From: Micrococcales bacterium
GTDB taxonomy: Bacteria; Actinomycetota; Actinomycetes; Actinomycetales; Cellulomonadaceae
Length of the DNA stretch: 64,000 bases
Reading direction: 5' to 3'
NCBI GenBank assembly: GCA_009785115.1
Contig: WQWY01000015.1
Span: forward strand, 1 to 64,000
Under the pieces are notes generated by a model. The model searched no databases. It had not been told where the DNA came from and saw only the letters and a list, made by a program, of their open reading frames with translations. A program made the translations under genes and the position numbers. Below are positions 48,302 through 57,825 of the stretch, piece after piece. Positions within the stretch are counted from its first letter, which is position 1. Each line of letters begins with the position of its first letter.

Positions 48302-49327
48302 TCAGGCCAGCGCGTTGGCGACCTCCAGCAGGTCTGGCGGCACGTGCTTGACCTTGCCCGCGATCTCGGCGATGGGCACCAGCTCGACCCGCTCGCCGCG
48401 CAGGGCCGTCATCACGTCGTCTCGGTGCTCGGTGACCGCGTCGATCGCGGCCATGCCGAACCTCGACGCGAGAATCCTGTCGGCGGGCGTGGGGATGCCG
48501 CCGCGCTGCACGTGCCCGAGCACGGTGACGCGCGTGTCGAACCCGGTGCGCGCCGCGATCTCGGCCTTCACCCTCTCCCCTGTGGTCCCGGCGACGATCT
48601 CACCGAACTTGCCGACCTCGGTCGTGTACTGCATCGCCGTACCCTCGGCAGGCACGGCGCCCTCAGCGACCACGACGATCGAGAAGCTCGCGTGCGCACG
48701 GTGCCGGTGCTTGAGGAACTTCTCGACCTTCTCGATGTCGAACGGCTCCTCGGGCGCCAGGACGATCTCGGCACCGCCCGCGATGCCGGAGGTGACCGCG
48801 ATCCAGCCGGCGTGACGGCCCATGACCTCGACGATCATCACCCGGTTGTGGCTCTCCGCGGTGGTGTGGATGCGGTCGACCGCCTCGGTCGCGATGCTCA
48901 CCGCCGTGTCGAAGCCGATCGACGCGTCGGTGCCCCACACGTCGTTGTCGATCGTCTTGGGGATGCCGACCACCGGGATCCCGGCCTCCGCGACCTTGCT
49001 CGCCGCGTGCAGGGTTCCGTCACCGCCGACGACGATCATCGCGTCGATCCGCTCGGCCTCCAGGGTGGCGAGCACGGCCTCCATGCCGCCGTCGTTGCGG
49101 TGCGGGTGCCAGCGGGCCGTGCCCAGCAGCGTCCCCCCGGTGGGCAGGACGTTGCGGATCTCCTGGCGCCCGATGTGGTGCACGTCGCCGTCCGCGACGC
49201 CCTTCCACCCGTTGCGGAACCCGATGATCTGGTGACCGTGCTCCCCCTCGCCGCGTTTCACGACGGCGCGGATCACCGCGTTCAGACCGGGGACGTCGCC
49301 GCCGCCCGTGATGAGCCCGACTCGCAC
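48302..49327 (-). CDS. pfkA: 6-phosphofructokinase
   Basis: The 341-residue PfkA fold has GGDGT at 101-105 and PKTIDND at 123-129, with MGRHAGWIA and GHVQRGG for substrate binding. Gly in GGDGT favours ATP, while Lys in PKTIDND is shared with PPi-type enzymes. This combination occurs in actinobacterial ATP-dependent enzymes. It is the glycolytic committed step. Confidence 0.94.
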   Translation of the reverse strand: MRVGLITGGGDVPGLNAVIRAVVKRGEGEHGHQIIGFRNGWKGVADGDVHHIGRQEIRNVLPTGGTLLGTARWHPHRNDGGMEAVLATLEAERIDAMIVVGGDGTLHAASKVAEAGIPVVGIPKTIDNDVWGTDASIGFDTAVSIATEAVDRIHTTAESHNRVMIVEVMGRHAGWIAVTSGIAGGAEIVLAPEEPFDIEKVEKFLKHRHRAHASFSIVVVAEGAVPAEGTAMQYTTEVGKFGEIVAGTTGERVKAEIAARTGFDTRVTVLGHVQRGGIPTPADRILASRFGMAAIDAVTEHRDDVMTALRGERVELVPIAEIAGKVKHVPPDLLEVANALA

Positions 49328-49425
49328 TGGGTGCTGCCTCTTTCTCTCGGTGGTTCCCGCCTTGTGACAGTAACCGCTCAGGCCGTCGGCGCCATCGGAG
49401 AAGGCCCCGCTCCCTCCTGGTCGGC

Positions 49426-52152
49426 TCAGTGGGCGGCGTCGTGCCAGGAAGAGCCTGTGCCGACCGAGACGTCGAGAGGGACGTCCAAGGGGCCGCCAGG
49501 CAGACGGTCCCCCGCGGCGCCCATCTGGGCACGCACCAGCGCGGTCACCTCGTCCTGCTCGCCCGCGGCGACCTCGAGCACCAGCTCGTCGTGCACCTGG
49601 AGCAGCACGCGCGAGCGCAGGCCTCGGCGGGTCAGCTCGGCGTCGACCCCCAGCATGGACAGCTTGATGAGGTCGGCCGCGCTGCCCTGGATGGGAGCGT
49701 TGAGCGCCATACGCTCAGCCGCCTCACGTCGGACGCGCTGGTCGCTGGTCAGGTCGGGCAGGTACCGACGGCGCCCGAGCACCGTCTCGGTGTACCCGGT
49801 GGCCCGGGCGCGCTCGACCACGCCGGACAGGTAGTCGCGCACGCGTCCGAACCTGGCGAAGTAGTCCTCACGCAACGTGGACGCCTCGTACACGTCGATG
49901 CCCAGCTGCTGAGACAACCCATAAGAGGAGAGCCCGTAGGCCAACCCGTAGCTCATCGCCTTGATCTTCGACCGCATCGCGGGCGTCACCTGGTCGGTGG
50001 CGACCTCGAACACCCGCGCGGCCATGTAACGGTGCAGGTCCTCACCGGCGCGGAACGCCTCGACCAGCCCGGCGTCGCCCGACAGGTGAGCCATGATCCG
50101 CATCTCGATCTGCGAGTAGTCGGCCGTGAGCAACGTGGTGTAGCCGTCGCCGACGACGAAGGCTCGCCGGATGCGGCGGCCCTCGTGGGTGCGGATGGGG
50201 ATGTTCTGCAGGTTCGGATCAGCCGACGACAACCGTCCGGTCGCGGCGATGGTCTGCTGGAACGTGGTGTGGATGCGCCCGTCGGGCTCCACCGCACGAC
50301 GCAGGCCCTCGACGGTCTGGCGCAGCCTGATCGAGTCCCGGTGTGCCAGCAGGTGCGCCAGGAACGGGTGCTCGGTACGCGCGTAGAGGTCGGCCAGCGC
50401 GGCCGCGTCGGTGGTGTAGCCGGTCTTGATCTTCTTGGTGTGCGGCATCCCCAGCTGGTCGAACAGCACCTCCTGAAGCTGCTTGGGCGAGCCGAGGTTC
50501 ACCTCGCGGTCGATGACCGCGTAGGCCTGCTGGGCCGCGTCGCGCACGTGCGTGTCGAACGTCTGCTCCAGATCGCTCAGGTAGGTGTCGTCCACGGCGA
50601 TCCCGGCCCGCTCCATCCGAGCCAGGACGACCTGCAGGGGCAGCTCGACATCGCGCAGCAGGTCACAGGCCTCCCGGTCGGCCAGCGCGGCGTCGAGCAC
50701 GTCGACCAGGTCGACCACCGCCTGAGCCCGCAGCCCGGCTCGACGGGTCTCGTCGTCACCATCCAGCGCCAGGTCCAGCGCGCCCTGGTCGCCCTCCTCG
50801 ACGACGATGAGCTCGCGGTGCAGGTAGGCCACGGCCAGGTCGGCCAGGTCGTAGGCGCGCCGGTCGGGCTGGCACAGGTACGCGGCCAGCTCGGTGTCGA
50901 ACGTCACACCGCTCAGCGCCAGACCGCGCCCGGCCAGCGCGTGCCACGCCTGCTTGGCCGCGTGCACCGCCTTCGGTGACGGGCCGGCCAACCACGCGGC
51001 CAGCGCCCGCTCGTCGGCCGGGTCGATCTCGGCGAGGTCGAGCACCACCGCTGCCCCGGACCGGTCGGCCAGCGCGACCTCCCACGCGTCTCCGGTCCCG
51101 GGGTGCCCGGTGCCTCGCACGTCCACGCCGAGCAGCGCACCGTCACGCTCGGCCAGCCAGCCGGCGAGGGTGCCCGGCTCGAGGTCGACCAGGCGCAGAG
51201 CGGCGGCCGCGACGCTCTCGCTCGGCGCTCCCTCGGGCATCATCTGGAACAGCCTGTCGCGCAGCGACCGGAACTCCAGCTCGTCCAGGATCTCGTGCAA
51301 CGCCTGGCGGTCCCACGGCTGGGCCGCCATCTCCGTCGGCGCCAGGGGCAGGTCCAGGTCGTCCACGAGGCGGTTGAGCTCTCGGTTGAGCGCCACCTGG
51401 TCGAGGTTGTCCCGCAGCGAGCCGCCCGCCTTGCCCCCGATGCTGTCGGCCGCGGCCAGCACGGCCTCGAGGTCACCATGGGTGGTGATCCACTTGGCGG
51501 CGGTCTTCGGCCCGACACCGGGCACCCCAGGCAGGTTGTCGCTGGTCTCCCCCACCAGCGCGGCGAGGTCGGGGTAGCGCTGCGGGGGCACGCCGTACCT
51601 CTCGGCCACCGCCTCGGGCGTCATGCGCCGCAGCTCGGAGACCCCCCGCACCGGGTACAGCACGGTCACCGTGTCGGTGACGAGCTGGAACGTGTCGCGG
51701 TCCCCCGAGCAGATCAGCACCTGCATGCCCGCCTCGGCGGCCCTGGTGCTGAGCGTGGCGAGGATGTCGTCCGCCTCGAAGTCAGGCTTGGTCAGCACCG
51801 GGATCGCCATCGCGTCCAGCACCCGTTCGATGAGCTCGACCTGACCACGGAACGGCTCGGGGGTCTCGGAGCGGGTCGCCTTGTACTCGGGGTACCGGGT
51901 GGTGCGGAACGTGGTGCGGCCGACGTCGAACGCCACGGCGACGTGCGTGGGCTGCTCGTCGCGCAGCAGGTTCGCCAGCATCGACGTGAAGCCGTACACG
52001 GCGTTGGTCGGTTGGCCTGACGAGGTGGCGAAGTTCTCCACCGGCAGGGCGAAGAACGCGCGGTAGGCCATCGAGTGACCGTCGATGAGCAGCAGCCGCT
52101 GCGGGGTCGCGTCGGCTCGCGGGGCGGTCGGGGATGACGGGGACGGGCTCAC
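49426..52152 (-). CDS. polA: DNA polymerase I
   Basis: The 908-residue protein has a 5'-3' exonuclease domain (LLIDGHSMAYRAFFALP, then SGDRDTFQLV and GVGPKTAAKW), a middle domain in which the 3'-5' exonuclease motifs appear degenerate, and a family-A polymerase domain (DYSQIEMRIMAHLSGD, SYGLAYGLSSYGL, QVHDELVLEV). It processes Okazaki fragments and fills repair gaps left by UvrABC. It is divergent from the thioesterase gene, with only 18 bp between starts. Confidence 0.97.
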   Translation of the reverse strand: MSPSPSSPTAPRADATPQRLLLIDGHSMAYRAFFALPVENFATSSGQPTNAVYGFTSMLANLLRDEQPTHVAVAFDVGRTTFRTTRYPEYKATRSETPEPFRGQVELIERVLDAMAIPVLTKPDFEADDILATLSTRAAEAGMQVLICSGDRDTFQLVTDTVTVLYPVRGVSELRRMTPEAVAERYGVPPQRYPDLAALVGETSDNLPGVPGVGPKTAAKWITTHGDLEAVLAAADSIGGKAGGSLRDNLDQVALNRELNRLVDDLDLPLAPTEMAAQPWDRQALHEILDELEFRSLRDRLFQMMPEGAPSESVAAAALRLVDLEPGTLAGWLAERDGALLGVDVRGTGHPGTGDAWEVALADRSGAAVVLDLAEIDPADERALAAWLAGPSPKAVHAAKQAWHALAGRGLALSGVTFDTELAAYLCQPDRRAYDLADLAVAYLHRELIVVEEGDQGALDLALDGDDETRRAGLRAQAVVDLVDVLDAALADREACDLLRDVELPLQVVLARMERAGIAVDDTYLSDLEQTFDTHVRDAAQQAYAVIDREVNLGSPKQLQEVLFDQLGMPHTKKIKTGYTTDAAALADLYARTEHPFLAHLLAHRDSIRLRQTVEGLRRAVEPDGRIHTTFQQTIAATGRLSSADPNLQNIPIRTHEGRRIRRAFVVGDGYTTLLTADYSQIEMRIMAHLSGDAGLVEAFRAGEDLHRYMAARVFEVATDQVTPAMRSKIKAMSYGLAYGLSSYGLSQQLGIDVYEASTLREDYFARFGRVRDYLSGVVERARATGYTETVLGRRRYLPDLTSDQRVRREAAERMALNAPIQGSAADLIKLSMLGVDAELTRRGLRSRVLLQVHDELVLEVAAGEQDEVTALVRAQMGAAGDRLPGGPLDVPLDVSVGTGSSWHDAAH

Positions 52153-52170
52153 GGTGCCAACCTATCCGTC

Positions 52171-52560
52171 ATGACCGACTCTGCCCTCGCCGGGGCGCTC
52201 GCCGGACGGATGGGGATCGAGATCCTCGAGGTCTCCGCGGAGCGCGCCGTCGCCAGCATGCCGGTGGCGGGCAACACCCAGCCCGCGGGTCTGCTGCACG
52301 GTGGCGCCAGCGTGGTGCTGGCCGAGACCCTGGGATCGATGTGCGCTGACCTGCACGCCGGGCCCGGCCGCGCCGCGGTCGGCATCGAGGTGAGCGCCAC
52401 CCACCACCGCGCGGTCCGCACCGGGCACGTCAGCGGCACCGCGACGGCGCTGCACCTGGGCCGGAGCGTGGCGTCCTACGAGATCGTCGTCGAGGACGAC
52501 TTCGGCCGCCGGGTGGCCACAGCACGTCTGACCTGCTTGCTGGTGGACGCCTCCGCCTGA
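52171..52560 (+). CDS. Hotdog-fold thioesterase (PaaI-type)
   Basis: The 129-residue single hotdog domain shows MPVAGNTQPAGLLHGGASVVLAETLGS, the HGG motif and catalytic acidic residue of 4-hydroxybenzoyl-CoA/PaaI-like thioesterases. The substrate is probably an aromatic or menaquinone-pathway acyl-CoA (MenI-like), which the sequence does not resolve. It faces away from polA. Confidence 0.9.
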   Translation: MTDSALAGALAGRMGIEILEVSAERAVASMPVAGNTQPAGLLHGGASVVLAETLGSMCADLHAGPGRAAVGIEVSATHHRAVRTGHVSGTATALHLGRSVASYEIVVEDDFGRRVATARLTCLLVDASA

Positions 52561-52646
52561 GCGAGCGGCTTCTCGGCAGGTAGCGGGCTCTTGGTCCGCT
52601 TCTCCGTGCTCTGCCTCCCGGCGGCGCTCTGCTTCCCTCCGGTGCC

Positions 52647-53252
52647 CTACCTCTCGGCGGTCCACCTCTCGCGGGCGCGACGCCGCAGCGCGATCAGCCG
52701 GCTGATCCTGCTCGGTTCGTCCTGACGGGCCTGCCCGCCACGCGGACGTGTCTCGTCCGCGAGCCGCCGGTGCAGCGCGGTGACCGTGATGACGCGGTAG
52801 CTGGCCGCAGCCTGGAAGCCGACCCTGGCCAGGAAGCGCTCGATGCCCCGCGCCCCTGGCAACGGCGAGGCGAAGACCTCGGCAGCACCAGCCTGCTCGG
52901 CGACGGTGACGAGCCCGCCGAGCAGGGCGTGCCCGATCCCACGACGCCGTGCGCTCGCACGGACGTAGACCGCTTCGAGGTCGACGGCCACCTGGTCGCT
53001 GAACAGGGTGGGGCCGACCGTCCGGCCCAGCAGGAGCCCGTCGATCTCGTCGTCGTGGGTCGCGACCAGCAAGACCGCTCCAGGCAGCCCCGACGCGACG
53101 CCCAGCTGCTCGCGCAGCCGTGCCTCGTCGTCCGTGCACAACGCCGACCCGGTGCCCGCCTCCTCGCGGGCGGACAGGCACAGCTGGACCAGCCCAGGAA
53201 GGTCCTCGCCTGTCGCGGCTCGGATCGTCGTGCGGTGAGACATCGCGGGCAT
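52647..53252 (-). CDS. GNAT family N-acetyltransferase
   Basis: The GNAT fold spans most of the 201 residues. VAVDLEAVYVRASARRRGIGHALL is the acetyl-CoA-binding motif A with RRRGIG. The C-terminal 40 residues are Arg-rich. The ATG at 53252 has GGAGGAGG 3-6 bp upstream. The ATG at 53243 is an alternative. The substrate is unknown. Confidence 0.87.
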   Translation of the reverse strand: MPAMSHRTTIRAATGEDLPGLVQLCLSAREEAGTGSALCTDDEARLREQLGVASGLPGAVLLVATHDDEIDGLLLGRTVGPTLFSDQVAVDLEAVYVRASARRRGIGHALLGGLVTVAEQAGAAEVFASPLPGARGIERFLARVGFQAAASYRVITVTALHRRLADETRPRGGQARQDEPSRISRLIALRRRARERWTAER

Positions 53253-53391
53253 GCACCTCCTCCGAGCCACGCTGCCCGGTCTGGACCTCGCTCGACCTGA
53301 ACCCCGCACCCCGCCCGAGCGCCTCCTGCCAGCGTGCCACGAGAAGCACACGGGTGCGTCAAGACACGGGCAGGCTTCCGCGACGGGAAGG

Positions 53392-54009
53392 TCAGGAGTC
53401 TCCGCCGACCTGGTCGATGACCGCGTCAGCGACCTCCCGCATGGTGAGACGGCGATCCATCGACGTCTTCTGGATCCACCGGAACGACTCGGGCTCGGTC
53501 AGCCCCATCTTCGTCATGAGCAGACCCTTGGCGCGGTCCACGCGCTTGCGGGTCTCGAACCGCTCGGCCAGGTCGGCGACCTCGGACTCCAGCGCGGTGA
53601 TCTGCGCGTACCGGCTGATCGCGATCTCCACGGCGGGCAGCAGGTCGGCCGGGCTGAACGGCTTCACGACGTAACCCATGGCGCCCACCTCGCCAGCCCT
53701 CTCCACCAGGTCGGTCTGCGAGAAGGCGGTGAGCAGGACGACCGGGGCCAGGTGCTCGGCACCGATCCGCTCCGCGGCGGAGATCCCGTCGAGCACCGGC
53801 ATCTTCACATCCATCACCACGATGTCGGGCCGCAGCTCGGAGGCCAGGCGCACCGCCTCCTCCCCGTCGGCCGCCTCACCGACCACGTCGAAGCCCGCGT
53901 CACGCAACGTCTCCACGACGTCCATGCGGATGAGCGCCTCGTCCTCGGCGACCACGGCCCGACGGGCCACGACCTTCGGAGCATCAGGTCCCGGTGCGTC
54001 CTTCGTCAC
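53392..54009 (-). CDS. pdtaR: ANTAR-domain response regulator (PdtaR-like)
   Basis: A receiver domain with phospho-acceptor Asp67 (VVMDVKMP) and Lys in YVVKPFS is followed by a coiled-coil linker and an ANTAR RNA-binding domain (ALESEVADLAERFETRKRVDRAKGLLM through AVIDQV). ANTAR proteins act by antitermination on paired hairpins in RNA. The cognate kinase PdtaS is not in the window. The 205 residues and position near polA and pyk match the mycobacterial PdtaR locus. Confidence 0.94.
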   Translation of the reverse strand: MTKDAPGPDAPKVVARRAVVAEDEALIRMDVVETLRDAGFDVVGEAADGEEAVRLASELRPDIVVMDVKMPVLDGISAAERIGAEHLAPVVLLTAFSQTDLVERAGEVGAMGYVVKPFSPADLLPAVEIAISRYAQITALESEVADLAERFETRKRVDRAKGLLMTKMGLTEPESFRWIQKTSMDRRLTMREVADAVIDQVGGDS

Positions 54010-54185
54010 AGGGACAGCCTAGTCCTCGTCTCCCCCGAGCAGACAGGGCACGTCGGACGACGAACCGGACCACGGCCGGAGAGCCCGAGGTGCTTGCCTC
54101 CCGGCGGGTGCGGGGCCGGGCCCCGCACCACATGACGAGAGCGACGAGGCTTGCGGAACGCAAGCACACGTCGCCCTCGATCTCG

Positions 54186-54259
54186 TGCCCCGAGCGGGAT
54201 TCGAACCCGCACTGGATCGGGTTTGAGCCGAACGCCTCTGCCAGTTGGGCTATCGGGGC
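54186..54259 (-). tRNA. tRNA-Leu (CAA)
   Basis: Acceptor stem GCCCCGA/TCGGGGC, discriminator A, anticodon loop CTCAAAC (anticodon CAA), and T arm GCGGGTTCGAATCCCGC. At 74 nt it has a short variable loop instead of the long arm of class II leucine tRNAs, and the top anticodon-stem pair is T-T. CCA is not encoded. Isotype by anticodon is Leu, but the shape is atypical. Confidence 0.8.
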
Positions 54260-54423
54260 CAGGTGCAGCGAGCAGCCAGTGTAGTGGGTGGAGGGGCGCG
54301 CCGTTCTCTGGCATTCGTCGGTGCTGAGATTCCTCACCCGGTGGGGGTGTTACCTCGGGCAGGTCCGGGCAGAGTTGGGGGTATGCCTGGCCAGAACGTC
54401 TCTCGGCCACGAGGGAGACACCC

Positions 54424-54981
54424 GTGAACGCCGCCGCCGTCCAGCCGGTCGGTGACGCCCGACCACCGGGGGTGCCTGCCGACACCCAGTCCGTCGTCGC
54501 TCGCTACAAGTCCATGGTGTACGGCATCGCGGTGACGCACACCCGGTGTCGCAGCGACGCCGACGACGTGTTCCAGGACGTCTTCTTGACCTACCATCGC
54601 AAGCAGCCCGCCTGCCACGACGAGCAGCACCGCAAGGCGTGGCTCATCACCACCACCCTTACCGTCGCCCGTCGGCAGGCCACCACCTCGTGGCGCACCC
54701 GCGTCGTGCCGCTGCACCCCGACCGCGACGTGCCGACACCAGAGACCTTCACCTTCCGCACCGAGCAGCAGGACGCCATCGCCCGGGCCCTGGCCACCGT
54801 GCCGGAGACCTACCGCACCGTGGTGCACCTGTTCTACTTCGCCGACCTGCCTGTCGCGGAGATCGCCGACCTGCTCGGCGCTACCCCTGCCGCCATCAAG
54901 ATGCGGCTGTCCCGTGGCCGCGCGCTCATGCGCGACCTGCTGAGCCCCGACCAGCCGAACGGAGGGCTGTTCGATGAATGA
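54424..54981 (+). CDS. ECF-type RNA polymerase sigma factor
   Basis: The 185-residue protein has sigma-2 (VVARYKSMVYGIAVTHTRCRSDADDVFQDVFLTYH) and sigma-4 (LATVPETYRTVVHLFYFADLPVAEIADLLGATPAAIKMRLSRGRALM) domains, no sigma-3. The GTG is preceded by GAGGGAG at good spacing. The downstream membrane protein overlaps by 8 bp and occupies the usual anti-sigma position. Confidence 0.93.
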   Translation: MNAAAVQPVGDARPPGVPADTQSVVARYKSMVYGIAVTHTRCRSDADDVFQDVFLTYHRKQPACHDEQHRKAWLITTTLTVARRQATTSWRTRVVPLHPDRDVPTPETFTFRTEQQDAIARALATVPETYRTVVHLFYFADLPVAEIADLLGATPAAIKMRLSRGRALMRDLLSPDQPNGGLFDE

Positions 54982-57100
54982 CCCGATCTTCCGCGACATG
55001 GCGGACCAGATGACCCCTGACGACGCCTTGCTGCACCGCCTCGACCAGCGCCTGGCAGCCGAGAGCACCGCACCCACCACCGAGCGGTCCGCACAGGACG
55101 CTCCGGCACCGACCCGCCGGGGCTGGCGCTCACGCCCCACCACGTGGGTCGCGGCCGCCGCCGTGACGGCCCTCGCGGTGACCGGGGTCGGCATCGAGCT
55201 CGCCCGCCACGACCAGCCGGGGGGCACGCTCTCGGCCACCGAGCTGGGCGTCGTGATGCCTGACAGCTACGACGAGCTCTACGAGGCCGTCGTCGCGGCC
55301 GTCGCCGCCGGGAGCACCACCGCCGGCCCCGACGTCACCACCACGGGTGAAGTCACTGAGGACACCGTGGCGGCTGCTCCCGGCGACAGCAACGCCCCTT
55401 CCAGCGCCAGAGCCCCTGGCACAGGCGACCACACGACCACCAACGTCCAGGTCGCCGGGATCGACGAGGCCGACGTGGTCAAGTCGGACGGGAAGCACCT
55501 CTACGCCGCCATCGGCCCGACGGTGCGCATCGTGCGGCTCGACGGCCCCGACACCCACCAGGTAGCCCGGATCAACCTGCCCGGCATCCATCACCTCACG
55601 GGTGCGAACGAGATGCTCCTGACCGACCGCGGCACGCTCGTCGTCATCGGCCAGACCTCCACCACTTCCTCCGACAACCTTCGACGCTGGTCAGGGGAGT
55701 GCGACCTCCTCGACCTCGGTTCTCCCTATCCGGACTGGTGCTTCACCCCGCACGTCATCACCCAGACCACCGTCTGGCTGTACGACGTGAGCGACCCGTC
55801 ACGCCCGAGCCTGCGCGCGACCGCGTCTCAGTCCGGGACGTACCGCACCGCACGTCTGCTCGACGGCATGGTGTACCTGGTCAGCGAGCACCACATCAGC
55901 CAGGGCGCGATCAACCGGACCGCCCCGGCCACGTTCGTCCCCATGGTCAGCGGGGACGACGGCATGGTTCCCCTCCCCGTGAGCGACGTGGTGGTGCTGC
56001 CAGCACCCGGCGGCGGGGCCCGTTTCGCCGTGGCTACCGCCATCGACACCCGTACCGGTGAGCGCCTCGGCCAGCAGGCTGCCTTCGGCGGAGCCGACAC
56101 GGTGTACATGAGCGAACAGAACCTGTACCTCGGCGGCTACACCTACCACGCGGGGGCGTTCGCACGCGGCGACGTGCTGGGGCGGCCTCTGCCTGCCGTG
56201 GGTGGCGCCTCGACCATGCTCGTCCGTGTCGCCTTGAACGAGGGGGCGCTCACCGTCGCCGCCCACGGCTCCGTCCCCGGCTCCCTGGTCAACCAGCTCG
56301 CCCTGGACGAGCACGACGGCCACCTGCGCGTCGCGACGACCTCGCGCGACTACGAGACCACCTCCGACCTGTACGTCCTGGACAAGAACCTGCGCCTGGT
56401 CGGCTCGATCAGGCTGATGCGCGACGAGTCGGTCAGGTCGGTGCGGTTCACCGGCGAGGTGGGCTACGTGGTCACCTTTCGTGACACCGACCCGCTGTTC
56501 GCCCTGGACCTCTCCGACCCGACAGCACCGCGGATCATGAGCGCCCTGAAGATCCCCGGCTTCAGCTCGTACCTGCACCCGTGGGGCGACGGCTGGCTCG
56601 TCGGCCTGGGCTACATCGGGGACGACTGGGGCCTCACCGGCGGTATCAAGCTGAGCCTGTTCGACATCTCGAACCCCTACGACGTCACCGAGGCTCACGA
56701 GATGCCGGTGCTCGGCACCACAGGCCCAGGCACCCGGGTGATCGCCGACGCTCTGCACGATCACCGTGCCGTCTTCGTGGACGAGGCCCGCGGCGTCATC
56801 GGGTTCGCCGTGGGCACCGTGACACACCCCAGCCATCTCCAGGGCCCCGGCCAAGGCTCGTACCAGCGCTCTGAGGAGGCGTTGCGATTCTTGGTCTACG
56901 GCGTCGGCCCCGACGGCTTCACCCTGCTCCACGACCTCCCCCTGGCCGCCCAGCCCTACAGCTACTACGGCACCTTCTACGACCAGGCAGGAGTGCGGGC
57001 GGTCCGCTCGGACGATCACCTGTACGTCGTCTGGAGCGGTGGCGTGAACGTCTTCCACGCGACCTCCGGAGCTCCGACCGCTCTGGTCACCTTCGGCTGA
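54974..57100 (+). CDS. Membrane-anchored beta-propeller domain protein
   Basis: The 708-residue protein has a cytosolic N-terminal segment of about 55 residues, one transmembrane helix (57-77), a Thr/Ala-rich linker, then a large extracellular domain beginning TTNVQVAGIDEADVVKSDGKHLYA, the signature of the secreted C-terminal beta-propeller family (Beta_propel). Translational coupling to the ECF sigma gene suggests the N-terminal segment is an anti-sigma region and the propeller a sensor. No HxxxCxxC zinc anti-sigma motif is present, so this is inference. Confidence 0.85.
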   Translation: MNDPIFRDMADQMTPDDALLHRLDQRLAAESTAPTTERSAQDAPAPTRRGWRSRPTTWVAAAAVTALAVTGVGIELARHDQPGGTLSATELGVVMPDSYDELYEAVVAAVAAGSTTAGPDVTTTGEVTEDTVAAAPGDSNAPSSARAPGTGDHTTTNVQVAGIDEADVVKSDGKHLYAAIGPTVRIVRLDGPDTHQVARINLPGIHHLTGANEMLLTDRGTLVVIGQTSTTSSDNLRRWSGECDLLDLGSPYPDWCFTPHVITQTTVWLYDVSDPSRPSLRATASQSGTYRTARLLDGMVYLVSEHHISQGAINRTAPATFVPMVSGDDGMVPLPVSDVVVLPAPGGGARFAVATAIDTRTGERLGQQAAFGGADTVYMSEQNLYLGGYTYHAGAFARGDVLGRPLPAVGGASTMLVRVALNEGALTVAAHGSVPGSLVNQLALDEHDGHLRVATTSRDYETTSDLYVLDKNLRLVGSIRLMRDESVRSVRFTGEVGYVVTFRDTDPLFALDLSDPTAPRIMSALKIPGFSSYLHPWGDGWLVGLGYIGDDWGLTGGIKLSLFDISNPYDVTEAHEMPVLGTTGPGTRVIADALHDHRAVFVDEARGVIGFAVGTVTHPSHLQGPGQGSYQRSEEALRFLVYGVGPDGFTLLHDLPLAAQPYSYYGTFYDQAGVRAVRSDDHLYVVWSGGVNVFHATSGAPTALVTFG

Positions 57101-57209
57101 GAGATTCTCTTCGGCACGACCAACGTCGTCCTACCAGGCCGAGAGGAGACGGCACCACACCAGGAACGGCTCGGCTCGCAGAGGGCGAGCCTCGAAGAAA
57201 GGACAGGAC

Positions 57210-57686
57210 ATGACGACGAGGCGATCGTTCACAGCTGCCACCGCTGTGCTCGCCGCTCTCCTGCTCGGCGCGTGCGGGATGCAGTCCGACAGCTTCATGC
57301 CGGACGAGGTGATGCCGGACCCCTACAAGGTGACGGAGCCAGGCGAGCCGGGTATCAGATCTGTCGACATTCCCGCCTGGATCGACGGCGAACAGCTCTT
57401 CATGCTCGTCTGGAGCTCGCACGGTTGCGGTCATGCTGTCGGGGACGTCGCTGTTGATGCCACGGCCGCCAGGGCCACCGTGACGTTCGCGATGCCCTCC
57501 GAGGAAGGGGTTTGCACAACGGCCTACCAACTGAACACCATCGTCGTCACTGCCGAAGGCATCGCGGACGTCACCGAGGTGGTGTACGGCTACGAGGGAA
57601 GCCTCGCCCGCACTGTGGTCTCCCCAGAACCGCTCGACCTCGAGGAGGCCCGAGAGGCCGAGGAACGCAACCCTTCCTGGATGTGA
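57210..57686 (+). CDS. Putative lipoprotein of unknown function
   Basis: The 158-residue protein has a signal peptide with lipobox LLGAC (Cys22). The mature part has two further cysteines (HGCGH and GVCTT) that could form a disulfide. AAAGGACAGGAC precedes the ATG. It lies 109 bp after the beta-propeller gene, on the same strand, and may belong to the sigma regulon. I do not recognise the family. Confidence 0.8.
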   Translation: MTTRRSFTAATAVLAALLLGACGMQSDSFMPDEVMPDPYKVTEPGEPGIRSVDIPAWIDGEQLFMLVWSSHGCGHAVGDVAVDATAARATVTFAMPSEEGVCTTAYQLNTIVVTAEGIADVTEVVYGYEGSLARTVVSPEPLDLEEAREAEERNPSWM

Positions 57687-57729
57687 TCCCTTCCGAACCT
57701 TGTGACCCCTGGGCACTCCCCTCGCCCTG

Positions 57730-57759
57730 AGAGCTCACCCCGTGGTCTGGGTGAGCTCT
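57730..57759 (+). terminator. Terminator after the lipoprotein gene
   Basis: A perfect 11-bp stem AGAGCTCACCC/GGGTGAGCTCT with an 8-nt loop, ending in TCTT, 43 bp past the stop. Confidence 0.8.
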
Positions 57760-57825
57760 TCGGCCAGGGTGCCGATCAGTGAGGTGCCACCACGGACGGA
57801 CGCACGGACACAGGAGGTGACCACG

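Noticed and set aside
57742..57825. N-terminal extension of the hypothetical protein from a GTG at 57742
   Set aside because: That start lies within the terminator hairpin and lacks a ribosome binding site, whereas 57826 has an excellent one.
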